Origin: Streptomyces altiplanensis
GTDB taxonomy: Bacteria; Actinomycetota; Actinomycetes; Streptomycetales; Streptomycetaceae
Reading direction: 5' to 3'
NCBI GenBank assembly: GCA_003719395.1
Contig: RHMC01000028.1
Span: 1-56,572 of the forward strand
DNA length: 56,572 nucleotides
Below the pieces are notes generated by a model, which did no database searches, was not told where the DNA came from, and saw only the letters and a list, made by a program, of their open reading frames with translations. Below are positions 1-7,448 of the stretch, one piece after another (within the stretch, counting starts at the first letter, position 1; each line of letters opens with the position of its first letter). A program made the position numbers and the translations under genes.

Positions 1-99
1 GCGGGGACGGGGGGCGGGGACGGCGGGGGAACCGGGGCTCGGTCCCTCGGCCCCTCGGCCGACGGAGAAGCCGGCTTTCCCCGCCTCTGCGGCGAGCGA

Positions 100-141
100 G
101 GACACGCCCGAAGGGGACCGGGGCCTTCCCCCCGCGTGTCC
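100..141. terminator. Hairpin upstream of serB, possible terminator
   Basis: GGACACGC (100-107) pairs perfectly with GCGTGTCC (134-141). Inside it GAAGG can pair with CCTTC, giving a two-part hairpin. No gene was seen in bases 1-196, so this probably ends a transcript entering from the left. There is no clear T-run, which is common for Streptomyces hairpins. Confidence 0.45.
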
Positions 142-196
142 GGTCCTCGGGACAGGAGGTGAGGGCCGGGAAGGGGCCCGATACGGTAGAGACATC

Positions 197-1414
197 ATGA
201 GCGCATCTCAGCCCAGTCAGTCCCCTGACGCTGCCCCCACCCTCCTCGTCAAGATCTTCGGGAAGGACCGCCCCGGGATCACCGCCGGGCTCTTCGACAC
301 GCTGGCCGCCTACTCCGTCGACGTCGTCGACATCGAGCAGGTCGTCACCCGCGGCCGTATCGTCCTGTGCGCCCTCGTCACCGAGCCGACCGTGAGCACC
401 GCCGGTGAGCTGCGTGCCACCGTGCACAGCTGGGCCGACTCCCTCAATCTCCAGGCCGAAATCATCTCGGGCACGGGCGACAACCGTCCGCGCGGCAGCG
501 GACGTTCGCACGTCACCGTGCTCGGGCACCCCCTGACCGCGGAGTCGACCGCCGCCATAGCGGCCACGATCACCGGGACCGGCGGCAACATCGACCGGGT
601 CTTCCGGCTGGCCAAGTACCCGGTCACCGCGGTGGAGTTCGCCGTTTCCGGTACGGAGACCGAGCCCCTGCGCACCGCACTCGCGCTGGAGGCCGCAGGG
701 CTCGGGATCGATGTGGCCGTGGTGTCGGCCGGGCTGCACCGGCGCGCCCAGCGCCTCGTCGTGATGGACGTGGACTCCACGCTCATCCAGGACGAGGTCA
801 TCGAGCTGTTCGCGGCGCACGCCGGCTGCGAGGACAAGGTCGCCGAGGTGACCGACCGGGCGATGCGCGGCGAGCTGGACTTCGAGCAGTCGCTGCACGC
901 GCGCGTCGCGCTGCTCGCCGGGCTCGACGCCGATGTCGTGGACAAGGTGCGGCAGGAAGTGCGGCTCACGCCGGGCGCCCGCACCCTGATCCGTACGCTC
1001 AAGCGGCTCGGCTACCAAGTGGGCGTGGTGTCGGGCGGGTTCACCCAGGTCACCGATGACCTGAAGGAGCGGCTCGGGCTGGATTTCGCGTCCGCCAACA
1101 CGCTGGAGATCGTGGACGGGAAGCTCACCGGCCGCGTCGTCGGCGAGGTCGTGGACCGCGCGGGCAAGGCCCGGCTGCTGCGCCGCTTCGCCGCCGAGGC
1201 GGGCGTGCCGCTCGCGCAGACCGTGGCGGTCGGCGACGGCGCCAACGACCTCGACATGCTGAACACGGCGGGGCTCGGTGTCGCCTTCAACGCCAAGCCC
1301 GTCGTGCGCAAGGCCGCCGACACCGCCGTGAACGTGCCCTTCCTGGACACCGTGCTGTACCTGCTCGGCATCACGCGGGAAGAGGTCGAGGCCGCCGACG
1401 GCCTTGCGGAGTGA
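197..1414 (+). CDS. serB: Phosphoserine phosphatase SerB (ACT-ACT-HAD)
   Basis: Hydrolyses O-phosphoserine to serine, the last step of serine synthesis, in the cytosol. The 405-residue protein has two ACT-like regulatory regions (about residues 15-90 and 103-178) and then a HAD phosphatase domain. The HAD nucleophile motif DVDSTL is at residues 191-196, followed by GVVSGGFT and the metal-binding GDGANDLDML motif. This ACT-HAD layout and length are typical of actinobacterial SerB. The ATG at 197 follows GGTAGAGACATC and has no strong ribosome site. The frame is intact. A strong hairpin follows the stop, separating it from the convergent phosphatase gene. Confidence 0.95.
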   Translation: MSASQPSQSPDAAPTLLVKIFGKDRPGITAGLFDTLAAYSVDVVDIEQVVTRGRIVLCALVTEPTVSTAGELRATVHSWADSLNLQAEIISGTGDNRPRGSGRSHVTVLGHPLTAESTAAIAATITGTGGNIDRVFRLAKYPVTAVEFAVSGTETEPLRTALALEAAGLGIDVAVVSAGLHRRAQRLVVMDVDSTLIQDEVIELFAAHAGCEDKVAEVTDRAMRGELDFEQSLHARVALLAGLDADVVDKVRQEVRLTPGARTLIRTLKRLGYQVGVVSGGFTQVTDDLKERLGLDFASANTLEIVDGKLTGRVVGEVVDRAGKARLLRRFAAEAGVPLAQTVAVGDGANDLDMLNTAGLGVAFNAKPVVRKAADTAVNVPFLDTVLYLLGITREEVEAADGLAE

Positions 1415-1439
1415 GCGGGTGAGCGAGCGGTGACGTGAA

Positions 1440-1471
1440 GGCCCCGGTGCGGACCGATCCGCGCCGGGGCC
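1440..1471. terminator. Bidirectional terminator between serB and the SixA-like gene
   Basis: GGCCCCGG (1440-1447) pairs with CCGGGGCC (1464-1471), and GCGGA (1449-1453) with TCCGC (1458-1462) around a CCGA loop. It lies between two convergent stop codons, so it probably serves both transcripts. Confidence 0.75.
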
Positions 1472-1518
1472 TCTGCTCGTACCGCCCGTACCGCTTCGCA
1501 CCGGGAAGGGCGTCGCGG

Positions 1519-2037
1519 TCAGTCGTGCGGAGCCCAGTAGTCCAGGAGCTTGCCCACGCCGTGCTCCACCGACTTCCAGGAGCCGGTGAAGCCGATGATC
1601 GCGAACGACGCGGTCGGGAAGCCGCTCCTGCTCATCCGGGCCGGGGCGTCGCCTTTGCCGGAGCCCGCCAGGGCGTCGGCGGCCGCGTGCATGCCGGGGT
1701 TGTGCCCGATGAGGAGAAGGTTGTTCACGTCGTCCGGAGTCTCGTTCAGGAGCGCGAGGATGTCGCCGAGGGTGGCTTCGTACAGCCGCTCCTCGTAGAC
1801 GGTCTTGGGGCGCCTCGGCATTTCCTGTACGGCCAGCTTCCAGGTCTCGCGGCACCTGGTCGCGGTCGAGCACAGAGCCAGGTCGAAGGTGATGCCCGTG
1901 TCCGCCAGCCGGTGTCCGGCGACCGGGGCGTCCATGCGGCCCCGGTCGGCGAGCGGCCGATCATGGTCGGACACATCCGGCCAGTCGGCCTTCGCGTGCC
2001 GGAGTAGGACGATCCTGCGGGGTGTATCGACGCTCAT
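1519..2037 (-). CDS. SixA-type histidine phosphatase
   Basis: A 172-residue histidine phosphatase superfamily protein. The N-terminus carries the catalytic LLRHAKADW motif (RHG-like, phospho-histidine acceptor), a central region with STATRCRETW, and the second histidine in LLIGHNPGMH. SixA enzymes remove phosphate from phosphohistidine domains; the substrate here is unknown. The frame stays open upstream, but the ATG at 2037 is chosen because the conserved domain begins within a few residues of it. It is convergent with serB. Confidence 0.88.
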   Translation of the reverse strand: MSVDTPRRIVLLRHAKADWPDVSDHDRPLADRGRMDAPVAGHRLADTGITFDLALCSTATRCRETWKLAVQEMPRRPKTVYEERLYEATLGDILALLNETPDDVNNLLLIGHNPGMHAAADALAGSGKGDAPARMSRSGFPTASFAIIGFTGSWKSVEHGVGKLLDYWAPHD

Positions 2038-2120
2038 GCATCCCAGCTTCGCATGAATCGTGCCGCGGGGCGCAGGGTGTTGAAGGGCTCCCTCAGCACG
2101 AGTGAACGGGGCCCGGGCGG

Positions 2121-2411
2121 CTAGGGGGACAGGGTTTGCTGGATGCGCTCCACGAGGTGCGCGACCGCCGGATCGCCGGTCGCGGCGTGCGCCTGGCCGG
2201 CCGGGCGGCATGAGGAGGAGCAGGACGACGAAGGCCAGGGCGGGGAGGACGGAGGGCCCACCAGGGGGAGGCGGACGTCGACGCGGGGGCCCGGGGGGTG
2301 GGGCCGGGTGGTGTGGCGCGGGCCGCCTGGCCGCCTCCGTCGTGTGGTCCGGCTGATGTACGTCGAACCTACGGAGTGCGGGCGCGCGAACCCATCCGGT
2401 GACCCACCCAC
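2121..2411 (-). CDS. Possible small membrane protein, frameshifted
   Basis: Bases 2038-2466 hold no recognisable gene. The best candidate is on the minus strand. Its open frame ends with HLVERIQQTLSP, and just upstream (about 2200-2270) the adjacent frame reads as a hydrophobic run, LPALAFVVLLLLMP. Joined by one or two indels, these would make a short one-helix membrane protein with a basic N-terminus. The start is unknown, and ordinary GC-rich noise is a real alternative. Confidence 0.25.
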   Translation of the reverse strand: MGGSPDGFARPHSVGSTYISRTTRRRRPGGPRHTTRPHPPGPRVDVRLPLVGPPSSPPWPSSSCSSSCRPAGQAHAATGDPAVAHLVERIQQTLSP

Positions 2412-2466
2412 TTCACCCTGACCCTGGCCCCCTAGGGGATGGTGGGGACAGCCCCACCATCGGGGC

Positions 2467-2583
2467 CTACGGCGAAGCCAGGGTCGCGATGATCCCGATG
2501 ATCACCGTGATGCCGAGCATCGCGCCGAACACGAGGAGCAGCTTCTTCTGGCCGTTCTGGGGGTGGGGGTCGAGTACAGGCAT
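2467..2583 (-). CDS. 38-residue membrane protein, transporter-associated (SGM_5486-like)
   Basis: A tiny ORF, too short for most gene finders: ATG at 2583, TAG at 2467-2469. It has a polar N-terminus (MPVLDPHPQNGQKK) followed by one hydrophobic helix, LLLVFGAMLGITVIIGIIA. It lies 42 nt downstream of the MFS transporter gene on the same strand. I recall similar 38-residue proteins next to this transporter in Streptomyces, annotated as SGM_5486 family transporter-associated protein. The role is unknown; its placement suggests a transporter accessory subunit. Confidence 0.7.
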   Translation of the reverse strand: MPVLDPHPQNGQKKLLLVFGAMLGITVIIGIIATLASP

Positions 2584-2625
2584 ACGGCCAGTCTCGCACC
2601 CTTTGCGCATCCGGATCCGACCGGG

Positions 2626-3939
2626 TCAGCGGAGCTCTTCCTCGATGGTGCGGTTGCGGCCGGCCAGTGTGCCGACCACGATCTGCGGCACCATCAGGCC
2701 CGCCATCAGGGCGATCGGCAGGCCCCAGCTGCCGCTGTGCTGGTAGAGCACGCCGACCAGCAGCGGTCCGGGGATCGAGATCAGGTAACCGGTGCTCTGG
2801 GCGAAGGCGGAGAGGCGGACGACGCCCGCGCCGCTCTTCGCCCGCATCCCGATCATGGTCAGGGCCAGCGGGAAGGCGCAGTTGGAGACGCCGAGCAGCA
2901 GGGCCCACGCCCAGGCCCCGGAGGCGGGGGCGAGGTAGAGGCCGGCGTAACCGAGGAGGCCGCAGAGGCCGAGGACGGCGACGATCGGGCCCTGGGTGCG
3001 CATGCGGGAGGCGACACGGGGGATGACGAACGCGAGCGGGATGCCCATCGCCATGGTGACGGCGAGCAGCACGCCGGCCGTGCCCGCGGAGACTCCCGCG
3101 TCGCGGAAGATCTGCGGCATCCAGCCCATGGTGATGTACGCGGCCGTGGCCTGGAGGCCGAAGAAGCAGGCGAGTGCCCATGCCGTACGGCTGCGGGTGA
3201 TGCTCAGGGTGGGGACGGGGTCGCTGCCGTGCTCCTGGGTGGCCGTGTGTTCCCCGGACGCCCGGGTGCTGGGGTGGCGCGTGAGGACGAGCCAGGGCAG
3301 TACGGCGACGGCGGCCAGGGTGCCCCACACCGCGAGGCCGGTCTGCCAACTGCCGCCCAGCGCCTGGGTCAGGGGAACGGTGGCGGCCGCGGCGAGCGCG
3401 GTGCCGAGCGCGAGGGCCATCGAGTACAGCCCGGTCATCTGGCCGACGCGGTCGGGGAACCAGCGCTTGACGATGACCGGCATCAGGATGTTGCTCAGTG
3501 CGATGCCCATGAGGGCGAGCGCGCTGGCCGCGAGGAATCCTGCCGTACCGCTCAGGTAGGGGCGGATCAGCAGGCCGGCCGCGATGGCGGCCATGCCCGC
3601 GCAGACGATCGCCGCCGGGCCGAAGCGGCGGGCGAGCCGCGGGGCGGTGAGGCCGAAGACCGCGAAGCACAGCGGCGGTACGGAGGTCAGGAGGCCCGCG
3701 ACGCTGCCGCTCATGCCGAGTCCGGCGCGGACCTCTTCGAGGAGCGGGCCGAGGCTGGTGATGGCCGGGCGGAGATTGAGCGCGGCGAGGACGAGTCCGA
3801 GGATCACGGTCCGGGTCACCCAGACCGGCCGCTTTCGCTGTTCTCGCGGTACGGACGGTACGGAAACGGGGCTCTCCGCGGGGTCGGCCGGTGCGGTGGG
3901 GGCGGCGGGGCTCAGGGTCCTGGTCTCGTCGTCGGGCAT
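2626..3939 (-). CDS. MFS transporter, CynX/NimT-like
   Basis: A 437-residue major facilitator with about 12 hydrophobic segments and a polar 40-residue N-terminal tail. The segment TRTVILGLVLAALNLRPAITSLGPLL resembles the first helix of cyanate/nitroimidazole (CynX/NimT) permeases, where NLR-x-A-x(2)-S-x-GP is characteristic (residue run split here by knowledge of the family, not a search). The substrate cannot be read from sequence. The ATG at 3939 is only 6 nt downstream of a TATGAT -10 box, so the mRNA is probably leaderless. It is transcribed divergently from a GntR/FadR regulator that probably controls it. Confidence 0.88.
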   Translation of the reverse strand: MPDDETRTLSPAAPTAPADPAESPVSVPSVPREQRKRPVWVTRTVILGLVLAALNLRPAITSLGPLLEEVRAGLGMSGSVAGLLTSVPPLCFAVFGLTAPRLARRFGPAAIVCAGMAAIAAGLLIRPYLSGTAGFLAASALALMGIALSNILMPVIVKRWFPDRVGQMTGLYSMALALGTALAAAATVPLTQALGGSWQTGLAVWGTLAAVAVLPWLVLTRHPSTRASGEHTATQEHGSDPVPTLSITRSRTAWALACFFGLQATAAYITMGWMPQIFRDAGVSAGTAGVLLAVTMAMGIPLAFVIPRVASRMRTQGPIVAVLGLCGLLGYAGLYLAPASGAWAWALLLGVSNCAFPLALTMIGMRAKSGAGVVRLSAFAQSTGYLISIPGPLLVGVLYQHSGSWGLPIALMAGLMVPQIVVGTLAGRNRTIEEELR

Positions 3940-3945
3940 GGAACC

Positions 3946-3976
3946 ATCATAGAATCATGGGATGATTGGTTGTCCA
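3946..3976 (-). promoter_or_regulatory. Leaderless MFS promoter overlapping a GntR operator
   Basis: On the minus strand there is TGGACA (3971-3976, -35-like), a 19-nt spacer and TATGAT (3946-3951, -10-like), followed 6 nt later by the MFS ATG. The spacer contains the perfect palindrome AATCAT-GGG-ATGATT (3953-3967), with an extra ATCAT half-site at 3946. On the plus strand TAGAAT (3950-3955) could be the -10 for the regulator gene. One bound repressor would cover both promoters. Confidence 0.6.
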
Positions 3977-4017
3977 CTTCCCTGATCCCCCCGGAACCCG
4001 CGCGAACGAGGAGCACC

Positions 4018-4695
4018 ATGGCGTTGACCTCCCCCCGGCGTTCGGCCCTCGCCGACCAGGTGATCACCGAGCTGCGCAACCAGATCACCTCGGGCGAGTG
4101 GCCCGTCGGCTCGCGCATCCCGACCGAGCCCGAGCTGGTCGAACAGCTGGGAGTGGCCCGCAACACCGTCCGCGAGGCGGTGCGCGCGCTCGCGCACAAC
4201 GGGCTGCTGGACATCCGGCAGGGCTCCGGTACGTACGTCATCGCCACCAGCGAGCTGGCCGGCGTCATGCACCGCCGGTTCGCGGACGCCGACCCCCGCC
4301 ACATCGCGGAGCTGCGCTCGACCTGGAGTCCTCGGCGGCCCGGCTGGCCGCCGAGCGGCGTACCGAACGGGACGTGCGGCAGCTGGACGCGGTGCTCGCG
4401 CGGCGCGAGGAGGCGTGGGCCTCGGGCGACGCGGAGCTCTTTGTCCGCGCGGACGCGACGCTGCATCTGGCCGTGGTCGCCGCCTCGCACAACGACGTAC
4501 TCATCGGGCTCTACGCCGACCTCGGCGACCTGCTGCGCGACTGGCTGCGCGACAGACGTGGGGCAGGAGCTGCGCCCCGAGGACCACATGGACCACGGGC
4601 GGCTGATCGAGGCGATCCGCGCGCAGGACGCCCAGACGGCGGCCGCCGAGGCGGCGGGGTACTCCTTCAAGTGCCTCGGGGACCGGGTGCGGTAG
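4018..4695 (+). CDS. GntR/FadR-family transcriptional regulator, two frameshifts
   Basis: About 225 residues when corrected. The N-terminal winged helix (residues 8-75) has VITELRNQITSGEWPVGSRI, ELVEQLGVARNTVREAVRAL and IRQGSGTYV, classic GntR motifs. The helical C-terminal part (RLAAERRTERDV, DATLHLAVVAASHNDVL, DHGRLIEAIRAQDA) is the FCD ligand-binding domain of the FadR subfamily. Reading shifts out of frame near 4322 (ACCCTGG appears as ACCTGG) and returns near 4556 by an inserted base. The ATG at 4018 follows GAGGAG. It is divergent from the MFS gene and probably represses it and itself. Confidence 0.85.
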   Translation: MALTSPRRSALADQVITELRNQITSGEWPVGSRIPTEPELVEQLGVARNTVREAVRALAHNGLLDIRQGSGTYVIATSELAGVMHRRFADADPRHIAELRSTWSPRRPGWPPSGVPNGTCGSWTRCSRGARRRGPRATRSSLSARTRRCIWPWSPPRTTTYSSGSTPTSATCCATGCATDVGQELRPEDHMDHGRLIEAIRAQDAQTAAAEAAGYSFKCLGDRVR

Positions 4696-5140
4696 GGGCC
4701 GGGACGGCAGGACCGGGCGCGACAGGGGGCGGTTGCGGGAAGGGAGCGGTGCGGGAAGGCGTGGTGGCGAAAGGGGGCTGCATCCGGTGGTGGCTGACCC
4801 AGGCCGCGCGGACTTCCTTCCAGCAGCGGTCGGTCAGCCGCACCGTCTGTGCGGGGCCCACCTCGACGGGGGTACCGTCCGCGTCGAGGTCCCACCAGCG
4901 TTCGCACTCGATGTGCAGGCGCACCAGGTCGGACTCGGGATACGGGTTGTGGCAGTACGCCACGACACGGGAGCCCTCGACGGCCGCCCGGCAGGTGGAG
5001 CCGGAAAGTGCGAGCGCGGTCTTCTCCGCAGGCTCCTGCCCGGGGTCCGCCGCGCGCTCGGTGACGGCGGGGGCAGCCAGTCCGGCCAGGGCGACCAAGG
5101 ACAGCACGCCGGCTGCCGCTCGACGGTTCGACGGGCACAC
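4667..5140 (-). CDS. Hypothetical secreted protein
   Basis: About 157 residues. The N-terminus (residues 1-25) is a signal-peptide-like basic then hydrophobic stretch, NRRAAAGVLSLVALAGLAAPA. The mature part has paired cysteines (STCRAAV, AYCHNPYPES, HIECERWWDLD, TDRCWKEVR), suggesting a disulfide-stabilised extracytoplasmic domain. The GTG at 5140 is preferred over the one at 5149 because GGAGGAGG lies 8 nt before it. The Pro-rich tail runs 29 nt into the convergent GntR gene, so the real stop may be earlier if an indel is present. Function is not recognised. Confidence 0.65.
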   Translation of the reverse strand: MCPSNRRAAAGVLSLVALAGLAAPAVTERAADPGQEPAEKTALALSGSTCRAAVEGSRVVAYCHNPYPESDLVRLHIECERWWDLDADGTPVEVGPAQTVRLTDRCWKEVRAAWVSHHRMQPPFATTPSRTAPFPQPPPVAPGPAVPAPTAPGPRGT

Positions 5141-5251
5141 ATGCGCCACCTCCTCCCCACAGAGCGCCGGGTACGTCCCGGTTCCCTCAGTCTGCGGGGA
5201 GTCGCCGGTCTTTTCGACTCGGGGCGGGCCCGGAGCGGACCCGGGGAGGGG

Positions 5252-5533
5252 ATCACTCACGAGGTCGCCGGGCTGCCGGCCTCGCGGGCACGCCGCCTCC
5301 TCCTCGACCCCGACTCGCCCGATGCGCAGTGCGGGATGGTGGCGGGGACGGAACTGCCCGTGGTACGCGTCGTGGCGCTCGTGGAGCGGAAGCTGGGGGA
5401 GCCGGTGCACGACGGGGCGCGGGCGGCGATCCGTACCGGACTCGAACTGCTGGGGCTGACGGTCACCGCGCCCGGGTGGGGCGGGCTCTTCGGCGTACGC
5501 GAGCACGCGGGGATCTGCTGTGCCGACCACTGA
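5252..5533 (+). CDS. Hypothetical protein, start uncertain
   Basis: An open frame with convincing protein character (SRARRLLLDPDSPDAQCGMVAG, then LPVVRVVALVERKLGEPVHD and GLELLGLTVTAPGWGGLFGV). There is no ATG, GTG or TTG where coding seems to begin, although GGGGAGGGG at 5242-5251 looks like a ribosome site. The first in-frame ATG is at 5336. A missing base near 5252 would explain this. The stop overlaps the start of the next small gene, suggesting translational coupling. Family not recognised. Confidence 0.45.
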   Translation: MTHEVAGLPASRARRLLLDPDSPDAQCGMVAGTELPVVRVVALVERKLGEPVHDGARAAIRTGLELLGLTVTAPGWGGLFGVREHAGICCADH

Positions 5534-5729
5534 CACGTCCACTGCCTCGCCCGTCGGCACCTCCCAGGGCCTGCGGGACGTCCTCAGTGCGTACGCCGCC
5601 GGCCACCCCGCCGCCGTACTGACCCTCGACGCGCCCCGGGGCCCGGACTTCGACGGCGTGCGCATCCGGATCGACCCGCGGCGCACGGAAGCCGCGCGCC
5701 GTCTGCTGGACGGTCGCGCGGCTTCCTGA
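5520..5729 (+). CDS. Small hypothetical protein
   Basis: A 69-residue protein starting at a GTG that overlaps the end of the preceding gene by 14 nt. It has a Thr/Ser-rich N-terminus and then LRDVLSAYAAGHPAAVLTLD and RIDPRRTEAARRLLDG. No transmembrane helix or known motif is visible. The overlap suggests it is co-translated with its upstream partner. The pair is convergent with fabI. Confidence 0.5.
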   Translation: MPTTDTSTASPVGTSQGLRDVLSAYAAGHPAAVLTLDAPRGPDFDGVRIRIDPRRTEAARRLLDGRAAS

Positions 5730-5774
5730 CGCCTGACTGCGATTACACCTGACCGCGGTGGCGCGTGACTGCGT

Positions 5775-6542
5775 TCACGCGCCGATCGCGTGCAGGCCGC
5801 CGTCGACGTGGATGATCTCGCCGGTCGTCATGGGGAACCAGTCGGAGAGCAGCGCGACGACGCCGCGGCCGGCCGGCTCCGGGTCGGACATGTCCCACTT
5901 CAGCGGGGAGCGGTTGTCCCAGACGCCCGCCAGCTCCGAGAAGCCGGGGATGGACTTGGCGGCCATGGAGCCGATCGGTCCGGCGGAGATCAGGTTGCAG
6001 CGGATGTTGTCCGGGCCCAGGTCACGGGCGAGGTAGCGGGAGGTGGCCTCCAGCGCGGCCTTGGCCGGACCCATCCAGTCGTACTGCGGCCAGGCGAACT
6101 GGGCGTCGAAGGTGAGGCCGACGACCGAGCTGCCGCTGCCCATCAGGGGGCGGCAGGCCATGGTGAGCGACTTCAGCGAGAACGCCGAGACGTGCATCGC
6201 GGTGGCCACGGACTCGAAGGGCGTGTTGAGGAAGTTGCCGCCGAGCGCGTCCTGGGGGGCGAAGCCGATGGAGTGCACGACGCCGTCGAGGCCGCCGAGT
6301 TCCTCACGGACCAGGCCTTCGAGCCGGTCGAGGTGCTCGGTGTTGGTCACGTCCAGCTCGATGACCTTGGCCGGCTTCGGCAGCTTCTTCGCGATGCGCT
6401 CGGTCAGCGTGGGGCGGGGGAAGGCGGTCAGGATGACTTCGGCACCCTGTTCCTGGGCCACCTTGGCGGTGTGAAAGGCGATGGAGGACTCCATCAGCAC
6501 ACCCGTGACGAGGATGCGCTTGCCGTCGAGGATTCCACTCAT
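5775..6542 (-). CDS. fabI: Enoyl-[acyl-carrier-protein] reductase (NADH)
   Basis: A 255-residue SDR-type enoyl-ACP reductase, catalysing the last reduction of each fatty-acid elongation cycle (FAS II). It has the FabI/InhA-type nucleotide motif GVLMESSIA, SIGFAP after strand 4, and catalytic YDWMGPAKAALE (Tyr-x2-Met-x3-Lys region). The substrate-loop region AAKSIPGF is also typical. The ATG at 6542 is only 4 nt downstream of the fabG stop, so the two are translated from one mRNA. This matches the mabA-inhA arrangement of mycobacteria. Confidence 0.95.
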   Translation of the reverse strand: MSGILDGKRILVTGVLMESSIAFHTAKVAQEQGAEVILTAFPRPTLTERIAKKLPKPAKVIELDVTNTEHLDRLEGLVREELGGLDGVVHSIGFAPQDALGGNFLNTPFESVATAMHVSAFSLKSLTMACRPLMGSGSSVVGLTFDAQFAWPQYDWMGPAKAALEATSRYLARDLGPDNIRCNLISAGPIGSMAAKSIPGFSELAGVWDNRSPLKWDMSDPEPAGRGVVALLSDWFPMTTGEIIHVDGGLHAIGA

Positions 6543-6546
6543 GTGA

Positions 6547-7266
6547 TCAGTGACCCATGCCCAATCCGCCGTCAACCGGGATGACGGCTCCAGTGATGTA
6601 CGACGCGGCGTCGGAGGCGAGGAAGCTCACCGTGGCGGCGATCTCCTCCGGCTGCGCGTAGCGGCCGAGCGGCACCTGGGCGACGATGCCCTGGCGCTGC
6701 TCGTCGCTGAGCGCCTGGGTCATGTCGGTGTCGACAAACCCGGGCGCGACGACGTTGAAGGTGATGTTGCGCGAGCCCAGCTCACGGGCGAGGGAGCGCG
6801 CGAATCCGACCAGACCGGCCTTGGAGGCGGCGTAGTTCGCCTGGCCCGCCGACCCGAGGAGCCCGACGACCGAGGAGATCAGCACGACCCTCCCCTTCTT
6901 GGCGCGCAGCATGCCGCGGTTGGCGCGCTTGACGACCCGGAAGGTGCCGGTGAGGTTGGTGTCGAGTACGGACGTGAAGTCCTCCTCGGACATGCGCATG
7001 AGGAGCTGGTCCCTGGTGACGCCGGCGTTGGCCACCAGCACCTCCACGGGGCCGTGCTTCTCCTCGATTTCCTTGTAGGCCTGCTCCACCTGCTCGGTGT
7101 CGGTGATGTCGCACCTGACGGCGAGGCAGCCGAGTTCGGCGAGGGCGGCCGGCGGTTCGCCGGAACGGTACGTGAACGCGACCTTGTCGCCTGCTTCGGC
7201 GAAAGCGCGGGCGATGGCGAGGCCGATGCCCCGGTTTCCTCCGGTGACGAGAACCGAGCGGCTCAA
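6547..7266 (-). CDS. fabG: 3-oxoacyl-[acyl-carrier-protein] reductase
   Basis: A 239-residue SDR that reduces 3-oxoacyl-ACP with NADPH. The cofactor motif is TGGNRGIG (residues 8-15), NAG follows strand 4, the catalytic Ser is in LISSVVG, and the Tyr/Lys pair is in YAASKAG. The C-terminus PVDGGLGMGH is typical. The start is a TTG codon at 7266, giving MSRSVLVTGG, with AAGGGTG about 9 nt upstream. It is first gene of the fabG-fabI pair. The upstream region has a perfect 8-bp inverted repeat that could be an operator. Confidence 0.95.
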   Translation of the reverse strand: MSRSVLVTGGNRGIGLAIARAFAEAGDKVAFTYRSGEPPAALAELGCLAVRCDITDTEQVEQAYKEIEEKHGPVEVLVANAGVTRDQLLMRMSEEDFTSVLDTNLTGTFRVVKRANRGMLRAKKGRVVLISSVVGLLGSAGQANYAASKAGLVGFARSLARELGSRNITFNVVAPGFVDTDMTQALSDEQRQGIVAQVPLGRYAQPEEIAATVSFLASDAASYITGAVIPVDGGLGMGH

Positions 7267-7291
7267 CGGATCACCCTTTCGATAGCGGTCT

Positions 7292-7316
7292 GGTACCGAC
7301 CGAAACTATCGGTACC
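7292..7316. promoter_or_regulatory. Inverted repeat upstream of fabG, putative operator
   Basis: GGTACCGA (7292-7299) and TCGGTACC (7309-7316) form a perfect 8-bp inverted repeat with a 9-nt spacer. It lies 26-50 nt upstream of the fabG TTG, in the 182-nt fabG-tldD divergent region. The half-site spacing fits a dimeric regulator. No binding protein can be named. Confidence 0.5.
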
Positions 7317-7420
7317 GGGCCACGTACGGAGAATCGGGGCCTGACAGCACCACGGAGAAGTCACTGTCGGATCCCTACAGAAAGTGGTGGGCAACAGGTG
7401 GCCGGGCGCGACATGATTTG

Positions 7421-7432
7421 GGGACCGGTCCC
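7421..7432. promoter_or_regulatory. 12-bp palindrome just upstream of tldD
   Basis: GGGACCGGTCCC is a perfect 12-bp palindrome, ending 16 nt before the tldD GTG and just before its AGGAG ribosome site. It could be an operator or a 5'-UTR hairpin. Chance is also possible in GC-rich DNA. Confidence 0.3.
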
Positions 7433-7448
7433 GAAGACAGGAGTCTCT

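Noticed and set aside
2563..4017. Long plus-strand frame leading into the GntR gene
   Set aside because: It is antisense to the MFS gene and Gly/Arg/Glu-rich with no domain. The regulator starts at 4018 after a good ribosome site.
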